Positions 1 to 4,938 of a stretch of 5,462 nt of DNA are shown here, in pieces. The number at the start of each line of letters is the position of its first letter. The first letter of the stretch is position 1. The notes beneath the pieces were generated by a model. The model was given only the letters and a program-made list of their open reading frames with translations, did no database searches and had not been told where the DNA came from. This DNA comes from Candidatus Halomonas stercoripullorum (lineage in GTDB: Bacteria; Pseudomonadota; Gammaproteobacteria; Pseudomonadales; Halomonadaceae), in the NCBI GenBank assembly GCA_019114645.1, contig DXFC01000076.1, forward strand, positions 1-5,462, in the 5' to 3' direction. A program made the translations under genes and the position numbers.

Positions 1-190
1 GCCTTTCGCGCATGGCGGAGGTCCCAACTGGTAAGATGTTACATCTTCGGTGGTCGGGCGGGCATTGAACCATACAATGCCCAATCACGGCTGCAGGCCA
101 TTTGTTGACACGGCAGTGGATGCCATCATCACTATCGACGGCCTGGGCAATGTCAAGGATTTTAGCCGTTCTGCCGAGCGCCTGTGGGGT
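1..190 (+). pseudogene. Remnant of a PAS-domain (sensor/signalling) gene, frameshifted and 3'-truncated
   Basis: Positions 104-190 encode VDTAVDAIITID, then GNVKDFS and SAERLWG. This is the first half of a PAS (S-box) domain, the fold used for ligand, haem or redox sensing in histidine kinases and diguanylate cyclases. The frame just upstream (1-105, open to the window edge) ends in AQSRLQAI and then stops at TGA 106-108. AQSRLQAI is the usual helical lead-in to such a PAS domain, so removing one T from the run at 101-103 would join the two frames. After LWG the expected continuation (an aromatic residue, then a conserved Asn-Val and Met-Pro region) is absent and unrelated sequence follows. 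A GTG at 50 and an ATG at 77 open the PAS frame but have no ribosome binding site. I read this as a decayed fragment running toward the 3' end of yicC. The PAS identification is fairly firm; the frameshift is inferred from the family pattern. The effector domain cannot be known. Confidence 0.6.
33..47. repeat. Perfect 7-bp inverted repeat (AAGATGT-T-ACATCTT)
   Basis: AAGATGT at 33-39 and ACATCTT at 41-47 are exact reverse complements around a single base. This is the geometry of a dimeric regulator's operator. It sits inside the probable decayed PAS frame, so it may be chance or a relic of a deleted promoter. The half-site resembles the outer part of NsrR sites, but the spacing is far too short for that regulator. 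Confidence 0.35.
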
Positions 191-272
191 CGCGTGAACA
201 AATTCTCAGGGTGCGGGTGCGCTGGCCGGATGACTGATCCGAATGTTTGGGCTGCACTCTTGTCGTACCACA
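191..272. other. Unassigned stretch between PAS remnant and yicC stop
   Basis: From about 191 the sequence no longer continues the PAS domain, and yicC ends at 273. Frame 2 stays open here and gives a Cys/Gly-rich peptide with no family pattern; another frame ends at TGA 235-237. No hairpin followed by a T-run, and so no evident yicC terminator, is visible. It probably marks a deletion or insertion boundary. I recognise no transposase motif or terminal inverted repeat. Confidence 0.3.
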
Positions 273-1151
273 TCACTCGATATTCTGGATCTGCTCCCTC
301 ATCTGCTCAATTAGCACCTTGAGCTCCACCGCGCTACGCGTGGTGCTGGCCACGGCTGATTTGGAAGAGAGGGTGTTGGCTTCGCGGTTGAGTTCCTGCA
401 TCAGGAAGTCCAGGCGGCGTCCTTTGGGACCTGGCTGGTTGAGCTGACGGGCCACTTCGCTGACGTGGGTGTCGAGCCGGTCGAGCTCTTCATCGACATC
501 GGTTTTTTGCGCCAGCAGTACCAGTTCGGCTTCCAGTCGCTGGGGGTCGAGCTCCGCCTTGACCGATTCGAGGCGCTCCAGCAGCAGGGCGCGTTGGCGT
601 TCGAGAATGTCGGGCATCAAGCGGCGCACTTCGCCCACCTGCTCAGCGACACTGGCCAGACGGGCATGAATCAGTTCGGCCAGCTTGGCACCTTCACGGG
701 CTCGGGCTTCGATCAATTCATCGAGTGTGGCGTGGAACAGGGCCGTGGCCGCAGCCTTTACCGCATCCAGGTCAAGGCCCTCGGATTCGAGCACGCCGGG
801 GTGGGCAAGCAGCGAGAGGGCGTCAGGCATGGCGGCTTGGGGCAGGGCTTCACGAACTTCGCCCAGCGCAGCAGTCAGAGCGGTGAGCCGGTTATGGTTG
901 ATGGCCAGGGTAGTGCTGGTGTCAGTGGGCTCGAAGCGTAGCTGGCATTCGACTTTGCCCCTGGCCAAACGCGAGCGCAGTGCCTCGCGAAAGGCGGGTT
1001 CCAGATCGCGCAGGGTCTCGGGCAAACGAAAAGAAGGCTCCAGGTAGCGCTGATTCACCGAGCGCAGCTCCAGCTGTAGACTGCCCCAGTCTTCCTCGCG
1101 GCTCTGGCGGGCGAAGGCGGTCATGCTGTGAACCTTGCTGTGATCAACCAT
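273..1151 (-). CDS. yicC: YicC family endoribonuclease
   Basis: YicC-type RNA-degrading protein of 292 residues; the E. coli protein is 287. The family has been reported as endoribonucleases acting on small RNAs, and the protein is cytoplasmic. The N-terminal YicC domain begins at SMTAFARQ (residues 9-16), followed by ELRSVNQRYLE (28-38) and ARGKVECQLRFEP (63-75). The C-terminal DUF1732 domain carries TDVDEELDRLDTHV (217-230), GRRLDFLMQELNREANT (244-260) and the terminal IEQMREQIQNIE, which matches E. coli almost exactly, so the 3' end is intact. The chosen ATG at 1149-1151 is preceded by AAGGAG (1157-1162) with 5 bases of spacing. An in-frame ATG nine codons upstream (1178) lacks such a site. 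The gene is divergent from rph, as in Pseudomonas. In many relatives gmk follows yicC; here the downstream DNA holds only a PAS remnant. The identity is secure; the biochemical activity is taken from the family. Confidence 0.93.
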   Translation of the reverse strand: MVDHSKVHSMTAFARQSREEDWGSLQLELRSVNQRYLEPSFRLPETLRDLEPAFREALRSRLARGKVECQLRFEPTDTSTTLAINHNRLTALTAALGEVREALPQAAMPDALSLLAHPGVLESEGLDLDAVKAAATALFHATLDELIEARAREGAKLAELIHARLASVAEQVGEVRRLMPDILERQRALLLERLESVKAELDPQRLEAELVLLAQKTDVDEELDRLDTHVSEVARQLNQPGPKGRRLDFLMQELNREANTLSSKSAVASTTRSAVELKVLIEQMREQIQNIE

Positions 1152-1156
1152 GTTGG

Positions 1157-1162
1157 CTCCTT
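1157..1162 (-). promoter_or_regulatory. Ribosome binding site that fixes the yicC start
   Basis: AAGGAG on the minus strand lies 5 bases before the ATG at 1151. This selects that start over the in-frame ATG at 1178 and trims nine residues from the longest reading frame. Confidence 0.7.
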
Positions 1163-1306
1163 GTCTGATTGGCGACATCGCTGCCGAGACTGCCTTACGA
1201 CAGCCGAAAACGGGAGTTTAACCGATTCTCTGGCTTGACCGTGTAGAATAGCCGGCCATTTGGCGCTGTGATGTAAACGCTGGTAGACAGTGCGGCGTTA
1301 TTCAGC

Positions 1307-1332
1307 TTGTGACTTTATTTTGTGACTTCATT
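1307..1332 (+). repeat. Tandem 13-bp direct repeat in the rph leader
   Basis: TTGTGACTTTATT (1307-1319) is followed immediately by TTGTGACTTCATT (1320-1332), a 12 of 13 match. It ends just before the rph ribosome binding site (AGAGGT, 1335-1340). It could be replication slippage, a paired regulator site, or a leader element affecting translation. Confidence 0.75.
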
Positions 1333-1343
1333 CGAGAGGTAGC

Positions 1344-2081
1344 ATGGCTTCCGATTTTAGACGTCCAAGCGGACGGCGCCCCGATCAGCCCCGTGAAATA
1401 CGCCTGATCCGCGAATACACTCGCCATGCCGAAGGTTCGGTGCTGGTGGAGTTCGGTGATACCAAGGTGCTGTGCAACGCCAGTGTCGAGGCCGGCGTAC
1501 CCCGTTGGTTGCGTGGCAAGAACCAGGGCTGGGTGACGGCCGAATACGGCATGCTGCCGCGTGCCACCCATACCCGCAGTGGGCGTGAGGCGTCGCGGGG
1601 CAAGCAGGGCGGGCGCACGCTGGAAATCCAGCGTCTGATTGGCCGCTCACTGCGTGCTGTCGTGAACCTGAAGAAGCTGGGTGAATTCACTATCACGGTC
1701 GACTGTGACGTGATTCAAGCCGATGGCGGTACCCGCACCGCTGCGATCACCGGCGGTTGCGTGGCGCTGGTGGATGCGGTGCGCCATCTGCAGCGCCAGA
1801 AACTGATCAAGAGTGATCCCTTCGTCCAACTGGTTAGCTCGGTTTCAGTGGGGCTCTATCGAGGCGAGCCGGTGGTTGACCTGGACTACCCCGAGGATAG
1901 CGCCGCTCAAACCGATATGAACGTGGTGATGGCGGAGTCGGGTGGTTTGATCGAAGTCCAGGGTACAGCGGAGAAGGGCGTTTTCTCACGCGAGCAGCTC
2001 AACACCATGTTGGCACTGGCGGAGCAGGCCGGTGAGGAGCTCTTCGCGCATCAGCGTGAGGCACTCGGGATTCGTCGTTGA
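1344..2081 (+). CDS. rph: Ribonuclease PH (tRNA 3'-end processing phosphorolytic exoribonuclease)
   Basis: RNase PH trims tRNA precursors 3' to 5' using inorganic phosphate and releasing nucleoside diphosphates. It works as a cytoplasmic hexameric ring. The protein is 245 residues, against about 238 in E. coli; the extra residues are a short N-terminal extension before RPSGRRPDQ. Family landmarks are IRLIREYTRHAEGSVLVEFG (19-38), GWVTAEYGMLPRATHTR (62-78), the phosphate-binding GGTRTA (128-133, with Thr130 and Arg131) and DLDYPEDS (179-186, with Asp179 and Asp185 placed as the metal/catalytic aspartates). All are intact, unlike the frameshifted rph of E. coli K-12. The ATG at 1344 follows AGAGGT at 1335-1340. 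It is divergent from yicC and convergent with the crc-like gene. In E. coli rph is upstream of and co-transcribed with pyrE; here an opposing gene separates them, so that attenuator arrangement cannot apply. Confidence 0.97.
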   Translation: MASDFRRPSGRRPDQPREIRLIREYTRHAEGSVLVEFGDTKVLCNASVEAGVPRWLRGKNQGWVTAEYGMLPRATHTRSGREASRGKQGGRTLEIQRLIGRSLRAVVNLKKLGEFTITVDCDVIQADGGTRTAAITGGCVALVDAVRHLQRQKLIKSDPFVQLVSSVSVGLYRGEPVVDLDYPEDSAAQTDMNVVMAESGGLIEVQGTAEKGVFSREQLNTMLALAEQAGEELFAHQREALGIRR

Positions 2082-2122
2082 CGTATTTGGGTAAAACCCC
2101 GCCATGGCCGTGCCCAATACAG

Positions 2123-2149
2123 GGCGCCGGCCTGAATAAGGCCGGCGCC
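2123..2149. terminator. Perfect 10-bp hairpin between convergent rph and crc-like genes
   Basis: GGCGCCGGCC (2123-2132) and GGCCGGCGCC (2140-2149) are exact reverse complements around the 7-base loop TGAATAA. It lies 41 bases after the rph stop and 34 bases beyond the stop of the opposing gene, the place expected of a shared bidirectional terminator. Neither side has a T-run (the right flank reads ATGGGG), so classical intrinsic termination is doubtful. It may instead block 3' exonucleases or pause polymerase. Confidence 0.5.
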
Positions 2150-2183
2150 ATGGGGTCGGGCAGAGCTGCGACGAAGCCAGGGG

Positions 2184-2951
2184 TTACAGTGTCAGATCGT
2201 ACTCGACGAACAGCGGAGCGAACTCGCTGAAGGTGGCGTCGTAATCGATCCAGGCATCGACTACATGGCGGCGGAAGTTGGGGCCCACCATCTGGTAATC
2301 GAGACGCCAACCCTCCTGGCGTGAGCGCGGCACTTCCTGGTCGAGTTTGGGCCACCAGGTATATTCACCACCGTCGCGATTGATTTCGCGGAAGGTGTCA
2401 ATGAAACCGGTCGGACCCAATACTTGATCCATCCAGGCGCGCTCCTCGGGTTTGAAGCCGGGAGTGCCCTGGTTATCGCTCCAGTTTTCCAGGTCAATGG
2501 TTTTGTGGGCGATATGCCAGGTGCCGCAGATTATATACTCACGGCGCTTGCGTGCCATCTTGCTCAGATGTTCCTGATACTGGGCCATGAAAGCCTGTTT
2601 GGCGGCGTAATCGCTGCCATCGGGCATCAGGAAGCTGGTGATGCTAAAGCGGTCGTAGTCAGCTTGCAGGAAACGCGCCTCATGATCGCACTGGGCAAAG
2701 CCCAGGCCGTACATGATCGCTTTGGGTATCTTGCGGCAATAGAGTCCTACGCCGGAAAAACCGTCCTGTTCGGCATCCAGGAAGTAACCCTCATAACCTT
2801 CCGGATAGAGGATACTGTCATCCAGTTCGAAGCTTTTGGCCTTGAGGTTCTGAACGCAGACGACATCGGCATCTTGCTCGGCTAGCCAGTCGAGAAAGCC
2901 TCGCCCGACTGCTTCACGGATGCCATTGACATTTATGGTTGCGATTTTCAT
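2184..2951 (-). CDS. crc: Crc-type catabolite repression protein (catalytically dead exonuclease III homologue)
   Basis: The 255-residue protein belongs to the exonuclease III/AP-endonuclease fold family and is very probably the orthologue of Pseudomonas Crc (259 residues), which helps Hfq repress translation of catabolic mRNAs. Family landmarks are NVNGIREA (7-14), RKRREYIICG (134-143), PGFKPEERAWMD (164-175), EYTWWP (196-201) and GWRLDYQ (214-220). Active-site positions of true nucleases are replaced. The Glu of VQE.K is Asn35. The Asp and Asn of the GDWN/GDVN motif are Thr144 and His146. The Asp-His of the terminal SDH motif is Glu243-Phe244. The tyrosine before the Pro of the YxP motif is Leu108. 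Asp218 (LDYQ) remains. The start at 2949-2951 is chosen because MKIATINVNG begins the fold and AGGGA (2958-2962) lies 6 bases upstream; the frame stays open to 3029. Its position between rph and pyrE matches crc in Pseudomonas. Automated annotation may call it exodeoxyribonuclease III. The regulatory role is inferred. Confidence 0.8.
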   Translation of the reverse strand: MKIATINVNGIREAVGRGFLDWLAEQDADVVCVQNLKAKSFELDDSILYPEGYEGYFLDAEQDGFSGVGLYCRKIPKAIMYGLGFAQCDHEARFLQADYDRFSITSFLMPDGSDYAAKQAFMAQYQEHLSKMARKRREYIICGTWHIAHKTIDLENWSDNQGTPGFKPEERAWMDQVLGPTGFIDTFREINRDGGEYTWWPKLDQEVPRSRQEGWRLDYQMVGPNFRRHVVDAWIDYDATFSEFAPLFVEYDLTL

Positions 2952-2978
2952 ACGTGGTCCCTGTGACGTCGCGCGTGT

Positions 2979-3009
2979 ATGATACCCGACGTTTCGACGT
3001 TTGGGTAAA
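2979..3009 (-). promoter_or_regulatory. Possible crc-like gene promoter
   Basis: On the minus strand TATCAT (2979-2984) resembles a -10 box and TTTACC (3004-3009) a -35 box. The 19-base spacing is long. The -10 ends 27 bases before the ATG at 2951, a sensible distance. The tandem repeat described separately falls in the spacer. This is weak as a promoter call. Confidence 0.3.
2983..3007. repeat. Tandem CGACGTTT repeat framed by TACCC/GGGTA inverted repeat
   Basis: CGACGTTT occurs twice head to tail (2987-2994 and 2995-3002). It is bracketed by TACCC (2983-2987) and its reverse complement GGGTA (3003-3007). The palindrome GACGTC lies nearby at 2965-2970, so ACGT cores recur three times within 35 bp. 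The position between two divergent genes suggests a protein-binding site, but no known regulator motif is recognised. Confidence 0.55.
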
Positions 3010-3060
3010 TGGCCCGCATGGTAATTCATGATAGGCCACTAGGTTCCATGTCAAAAGGCT

Positions 3061-3066
3061 TATAAA
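3061..3066 (+). promoter_or_regulatory. Possible pyrE -10 element in an AT-rich leader
   Basis: TATAAA at 3061-3066, continuing as GAAT, stands out in an AT-rich tract 40 bases before the pyrE start. No good -35 hexamer lies 16-18 bases upstream. No hairpin plus T-run of the E. coli pyrE attenuator kind is seen between here and the start codon. Confidence 0.25.
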
Positions 3067-3093
3067 GAATCAGGGCAAAACGCTCATAAAAAC

Positions 3094-3099
3094 AGGGGG
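3094..3099 (+). promoter_or_regulatory. Ribosome binding site selecting the GTG start of pyrE
   Basis: AGGGGG lies 6 bases before GTG 3106 but 18 bases before the next in-frame ATG at 3118. This favours GTG initiation and a four-residue N-terminal extension. Confidence 0.65.
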
Positions 3100-3105
3100 A
3101 ATAAC

Positions 3106-3789
3106 GTGCCGGCCAGTATGCAAGCCTATCAGCGTGAGTTCATCGAGTTCGCCATTGAACAAGGTGTGCTGAAATTCGGCGAGTTTACACTCAAGTCGGG
3201 TCGTGTCAGCCCCTATTTCTTCAATGCCGGACTGTTTCGTAGCGGTGCCGCCCTGGCGCGGCTGGGCCGCTTCTATGCCCAGGCGATTACAGCCAGCGGC
3301 ATTGCTGTTGATGTGCTGTTCGGCCCCGCTTACAAGGGGATTCCGTTGGCGGCAGCCAGTGCCGTGGCGCTGGCCGATCATCACGGTCGCGACCTGCCGT
3401 TTGCCTTCAATCGCAAAGAGGCGAAGGCGCATGGCGAAGGCGGCAATATTGTGGGTGCCGAGCTGGCCGGACGTATCCTGATTATCGATGACGTGATCAC
3501 GGCGGGCACCGCCATCGGCGAGGTGATGACACTCATTGAAGCGGCAGGCGCCCAGGCGGCTGGCGTGGTCATCGCGCTGGACCGGCAGGAGTGTGGTCAG
3601 GCCGGGGACGAGATCAAACGCCAAAGCGCCATCCAGGAGGTTGCGTCCCGCTATAGCATTCCAGTCGTCAGTATCGTCACCCTGGACATGGTGCTGGCCT
3701 ATCTCGAGGAGCAGGGTGGCGAAGCCTTTGCCCATCATGCCGAAGCGATTCGGGACTACCGCGCACGCTATGGTGTCGGCGGGGTGTGA
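3106..3789 (+). CDS. pyrE: Orotate phosphoribosyltransferase
   Basis: PyrE converts orotate and PRPP to orotidine 5'-monophosphate, the fifth step of UMP synthesis, as a cytoplasmic dimer. The 227-residue protein (about 213 in E. coli) shows FGEFTLKSGRVSPYFFNAGL (24-43), the FGPAYKGIP loop (72-80) and the catalytic flexible loop NRKEAKAHGEGG (102-113). In that loop Arg103, Lys104, Lys107 and His109 match Arg99, Lys100, Lys103 and His105 of the enteric enzyme. The PRPP-binding IIDDVITAGTA (126-136) carries Asp128-Asp129. A stretch of about five extra residues lies near 164-171 before SAIQEV, compared with E. coli. The GTG start is chosen on ribosome binding site spacing; starting at ATG 3118 would give MQAYQREF, the usual Pseudomonas N-terminus. 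It is divergent from the crc-like gene. Only 26 bases separate it from the outer-membrane protein gene downstream, so the two are probably co-transcribed. Confidence 0.97.
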   Translation: MPASMQAYQREFIEFAIEQGVLKFGEFTLKSGRVSPYFFNAGLFRSGAALARLGRFYAQAITASGIAVDVLFGPAYKGIPLAAASAVALADHHGRDLPFAFNRKEAKAHGEGGNIVGAELAGRILIIDDVITAGTAIGEVMTLIEAAGAQAAGVVIALDRQECGQAGDEIKRQSAIQEVASRYSIPVVSIVTLDMVLAYLEEQGGEAFAHHAEAIRDYRARYGVGGV

Positions 3790-3815
3790 AATTTGTCAGG
3801 ACAGGGAGTAGCGCA

Positions 3816-4385
3816 ATGAAAATCCATTTTCGTCATGTGGCCCGAGCGGCGGTAGCCGGCGGTGCGTTGCTGTTTGCCATGGGCGCACAAGCCGCCAACG
3901 GCCTGGACCTCAACCTTGGCGCAGATGCCGTGCAGTTTGAGGCAACAGGTAAGATTACCCACGGCATTGCCCTGGGTGGCGGTGTTATCCACAGCGATTA
4001 CCGCGAAGATGCGACGATTTACCACGCCCAACTGCTGGGTGTGCAACACAGCGGTGCGCAGGATATTGGCGTTGGGGCACGCTGGACCCAATATGATACC
4101 GACTACGGTGATGGTGGCGGCCTGGGCCTGGGTGGCTATGGTTACGTCTATCTCCCGCAGGCACCGGCGGTTTCGGTGGGCGGTTATGCCTTCTATACGC
4201 CCAGTGCCGTCACCAGTGGTGATCTCGACGATGGCTATGAAATTGGCGTGCGGGCGCGCTACGCCTTTACTCCCAATGTTGACGGCTACGTGGGCCTGCG
4301 TCAGGCGGCGGCTGATTTCGATAATCGTCATGGCAGTCGTACGCTGGATCGTGGTGCCCAGGTCGGGGTGCGTTTGAGTTTCTGA
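3816..4385 (+). CDS. YfaZ-family outer-membrane beta-barrel protein
   Basis: The 189-residue protein has a clear Sec signal peptide: a basic N-terminus (MKIHFRHVAR), a hydrophobic core (AAVAGGALLFAMG) and a likely cut after AQA at residues 24-26. The mature part is made of alternating hydrophobic/polar strands rich in Gly, Tyr and Asp, with a glycine-rich turn at 99-109. It ends VGVRLSF, and a terminal strand closing in Phe is the Bam-complex recognition signature of outer-membrane barrels. The opening DLNLGADAVQFEA, and VGGYAFYTPS with YEIGVRARYAF further on, fit the YfaZ family (about 180 residues). The function of that family is not well established. The start at 3816 follows AGGGAG (3803-3808) with 7 bases of spacing. 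An in-frame GTG at 3786 overlaps the pyrE stop and has no such site. The gene sits in the pyrE transcription unit and is closed by a terminator downstream. Barrel nature is secure; family membership is likely. Confidence 0.78.
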   Translation: MKIHFRHVARAAVAGGALLFAMGAQAANGLDLNLGADAVQFEATGKITHGIALGGGVIHSDYREDATIYHAQLLGVQHSGAQDIGVGARWTQYDTDYGDGGGLGLGGYGYVYLPQAPAVSVGGYAFYTPSAVTSGDLDDGYEIGVRARYAFTPNVDGYVGLRQAAADFDNRHGSRTLDRGAQVGVRLSF

Positions 4386-4398
4386 TCGGGTGTCATCA

Positions 4399-4432
4399 CG
4401 GCGAGCCGATAGCGGCTCGCTGCCTCTTTTCT
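4399..4432 (+). terminator. Intrinsic terminator after the outer-membrane protein gene
   Basis: GCGAGCCG (4401-4408) and CGGCTCGC (4413-4420) form a perfect 8-bp stem with loop ATAG, extendable outward by a G-U and a C-G pair. It is followed by CCTCTTTTCT. The tract is interrupted but T-rich. It lies 15 bases past the stop and about 12 bases before the next start codon, so it probably separates the pyrE unit from trmL-rep or only partly attenuates read-through. Confidence 0.65.
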
Positions 4433-4443
4433 GACAGGTCGCC

Positions 4444-4938
4444 ATGCTCAATGTCGTGCTCTACGAGCCGGAGATACCCCCCAATACCGGCAATCTGATC
4501 CGGCTGTGCGCTAATAGCGGCTTTCGCTTGCACTTGATCGAGCCGCTGGGTTTCGTGCTCGACGATAAACGCTTGCGTCGCGCCGGACTCGATTATCATG
4601 AGTGGACCCGTGTGCAGGTGCACCGCCATTGGTCCGCTTTTGTTGAAGCAGAAGAGCCCGCTCGAATATTTGCCGTTTCGACCCGTGGCCGTACCGGCTA
4701 TCACGAACCGCATTATCGTCCTGGTGATACTTTGCTATTTGGCCCTGAAACCCGTGGTTTGCCCCAGGAGCTGCTTGATGCGCTGCCGCCGGAACAGCGC
4801 CTGCGCATTCCCATGCTACCCAACAGCCGTAGCCTCAATCTTTCCAACGCCTGCGCCATTCTCATCTTCGAAGCCTGGCGGCAGTTGGACTTTTCCGGTG
4901 CGGCCGATCTGGCAGTGGATACCGGGTACCAGGCATGA
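4444..4938 (+). CDS. trmL: tRNA (cytidine/uridine-34 2'-O)-methyltransferase TrmL
   Basis: TrmL (YibK) is a SPOUT-fold, SAM-dependent enzyme that methylates the ribose of the wobble base 34 in tRNA-Leu isoacceptors. It acts as a cytoplasmic dimer. The 164-residue protein (157 in E. coli) opens MLNVVLYEPEIPPNTGN and continues LIRLCANSGFRLHLIEP (18-34) and DDKRLRRAGLDYHEW (40-54). The trefoil-knot SAM-binding motifs are LLFGPETRGLP (97-107) and IPMLPNSRSLNLSNA (122-136), followed by EAWRQL. All landmark residues are present. The start at 4444 follows a modest ACAGGT site ending 4 bases upstream. A hairpin terminator lies immediately before, so a promoter of its own may overlap that region, though none is evident. 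The stop TGA at 4936-4938 overlaps the ATG of rep, indicating one transcription unit with translational coupling. Confidence 0.96.
   Translation: MLNVVLYEPEIPPNTGNLIRLCANSGFRLHLIEPLGFVLDDKRLRRAGLDYHEWTRVQVHRHWSAFVEAEEPARIFAVSTRGRTGYHEPHYRPGDTLLFGPETRGLPQELLDALPPEQRLRIPMLPNSRSLNLSNACAILIFEAWRQLDFSGAADLAVDTGYQA

Larger units (their letters stand above)
1152..1343. promoter_or_regulatory. Divergent yicC/rph intergenic region, promoters not resolved
   Basis: This 192-bp gap must hold promoters for both genes. Visible elements are TTGACC (1235-1240) and TAGAAT (1244-1249) on the plus strand. They are only 3 bases apart, so they cannot be the -35 and -10 of one promoter. On the minus strand TTTACA (1272-1277) and TATTCT (1245-1250) look like promoter hexamers, but their 21-base spacing is too wide. 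The region just before rph is AT-rich and contains a tandem repeat (separate entry). I cannot name a confident promoter. Confidence 0.3.

Noticed and set aside
50..322. Intact small PAS protein of 90 residues
   Set aside because: The start lacks a ribosome binding site, the PAS domain is cut in half, the tail overlaps the yicC 3' end, and the upstream frame already carries the PAS lead-in; a pseudogene fits better.
465..941. Long plus-strand open frame (158 codons) inside yicC
   Set aside because: Antisense shadow of a clearly conserved YicC sequence; low-complexity translation, no ribosome binding site, no family pattern.
1235..1249. TTGACC and TAGAAT as an rph promoter
   Set aside because: The hexamers are good but separated by only 3 bases, so they cannot serve one sigma-70 promoter together.
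2424..2885. Plus-strand 153-codon open frame inside the crc-like gene
   Set aside because: Opposite strand of a conserved coding region; hydrophobic-looking text results from codon bias on the complementary strand.
3076..3105. Hfq/Crc-type A-rich (CA) motif in the pyrE leader, suggesting feedback by the neighbouring Crc-like protein
   Set aside because: The AAAAACAGG tract is A-rich but does not match the repeated AAnAAnAA pattern.
3070..3738. Minus-strand 222-codon open frame over pyrE
   Set aside because: Fully antisense to an intact PyrE with all catalytic motifs; no independent motif or start signal.
3768..4451. Minus-strand 227-codon open frame over the outer-membrane protein gene
   Set aside because: Antisense of a gene with a clear signal peptide and terminal Phe; translation resembles no known protein and no ribosome binding site is evident.
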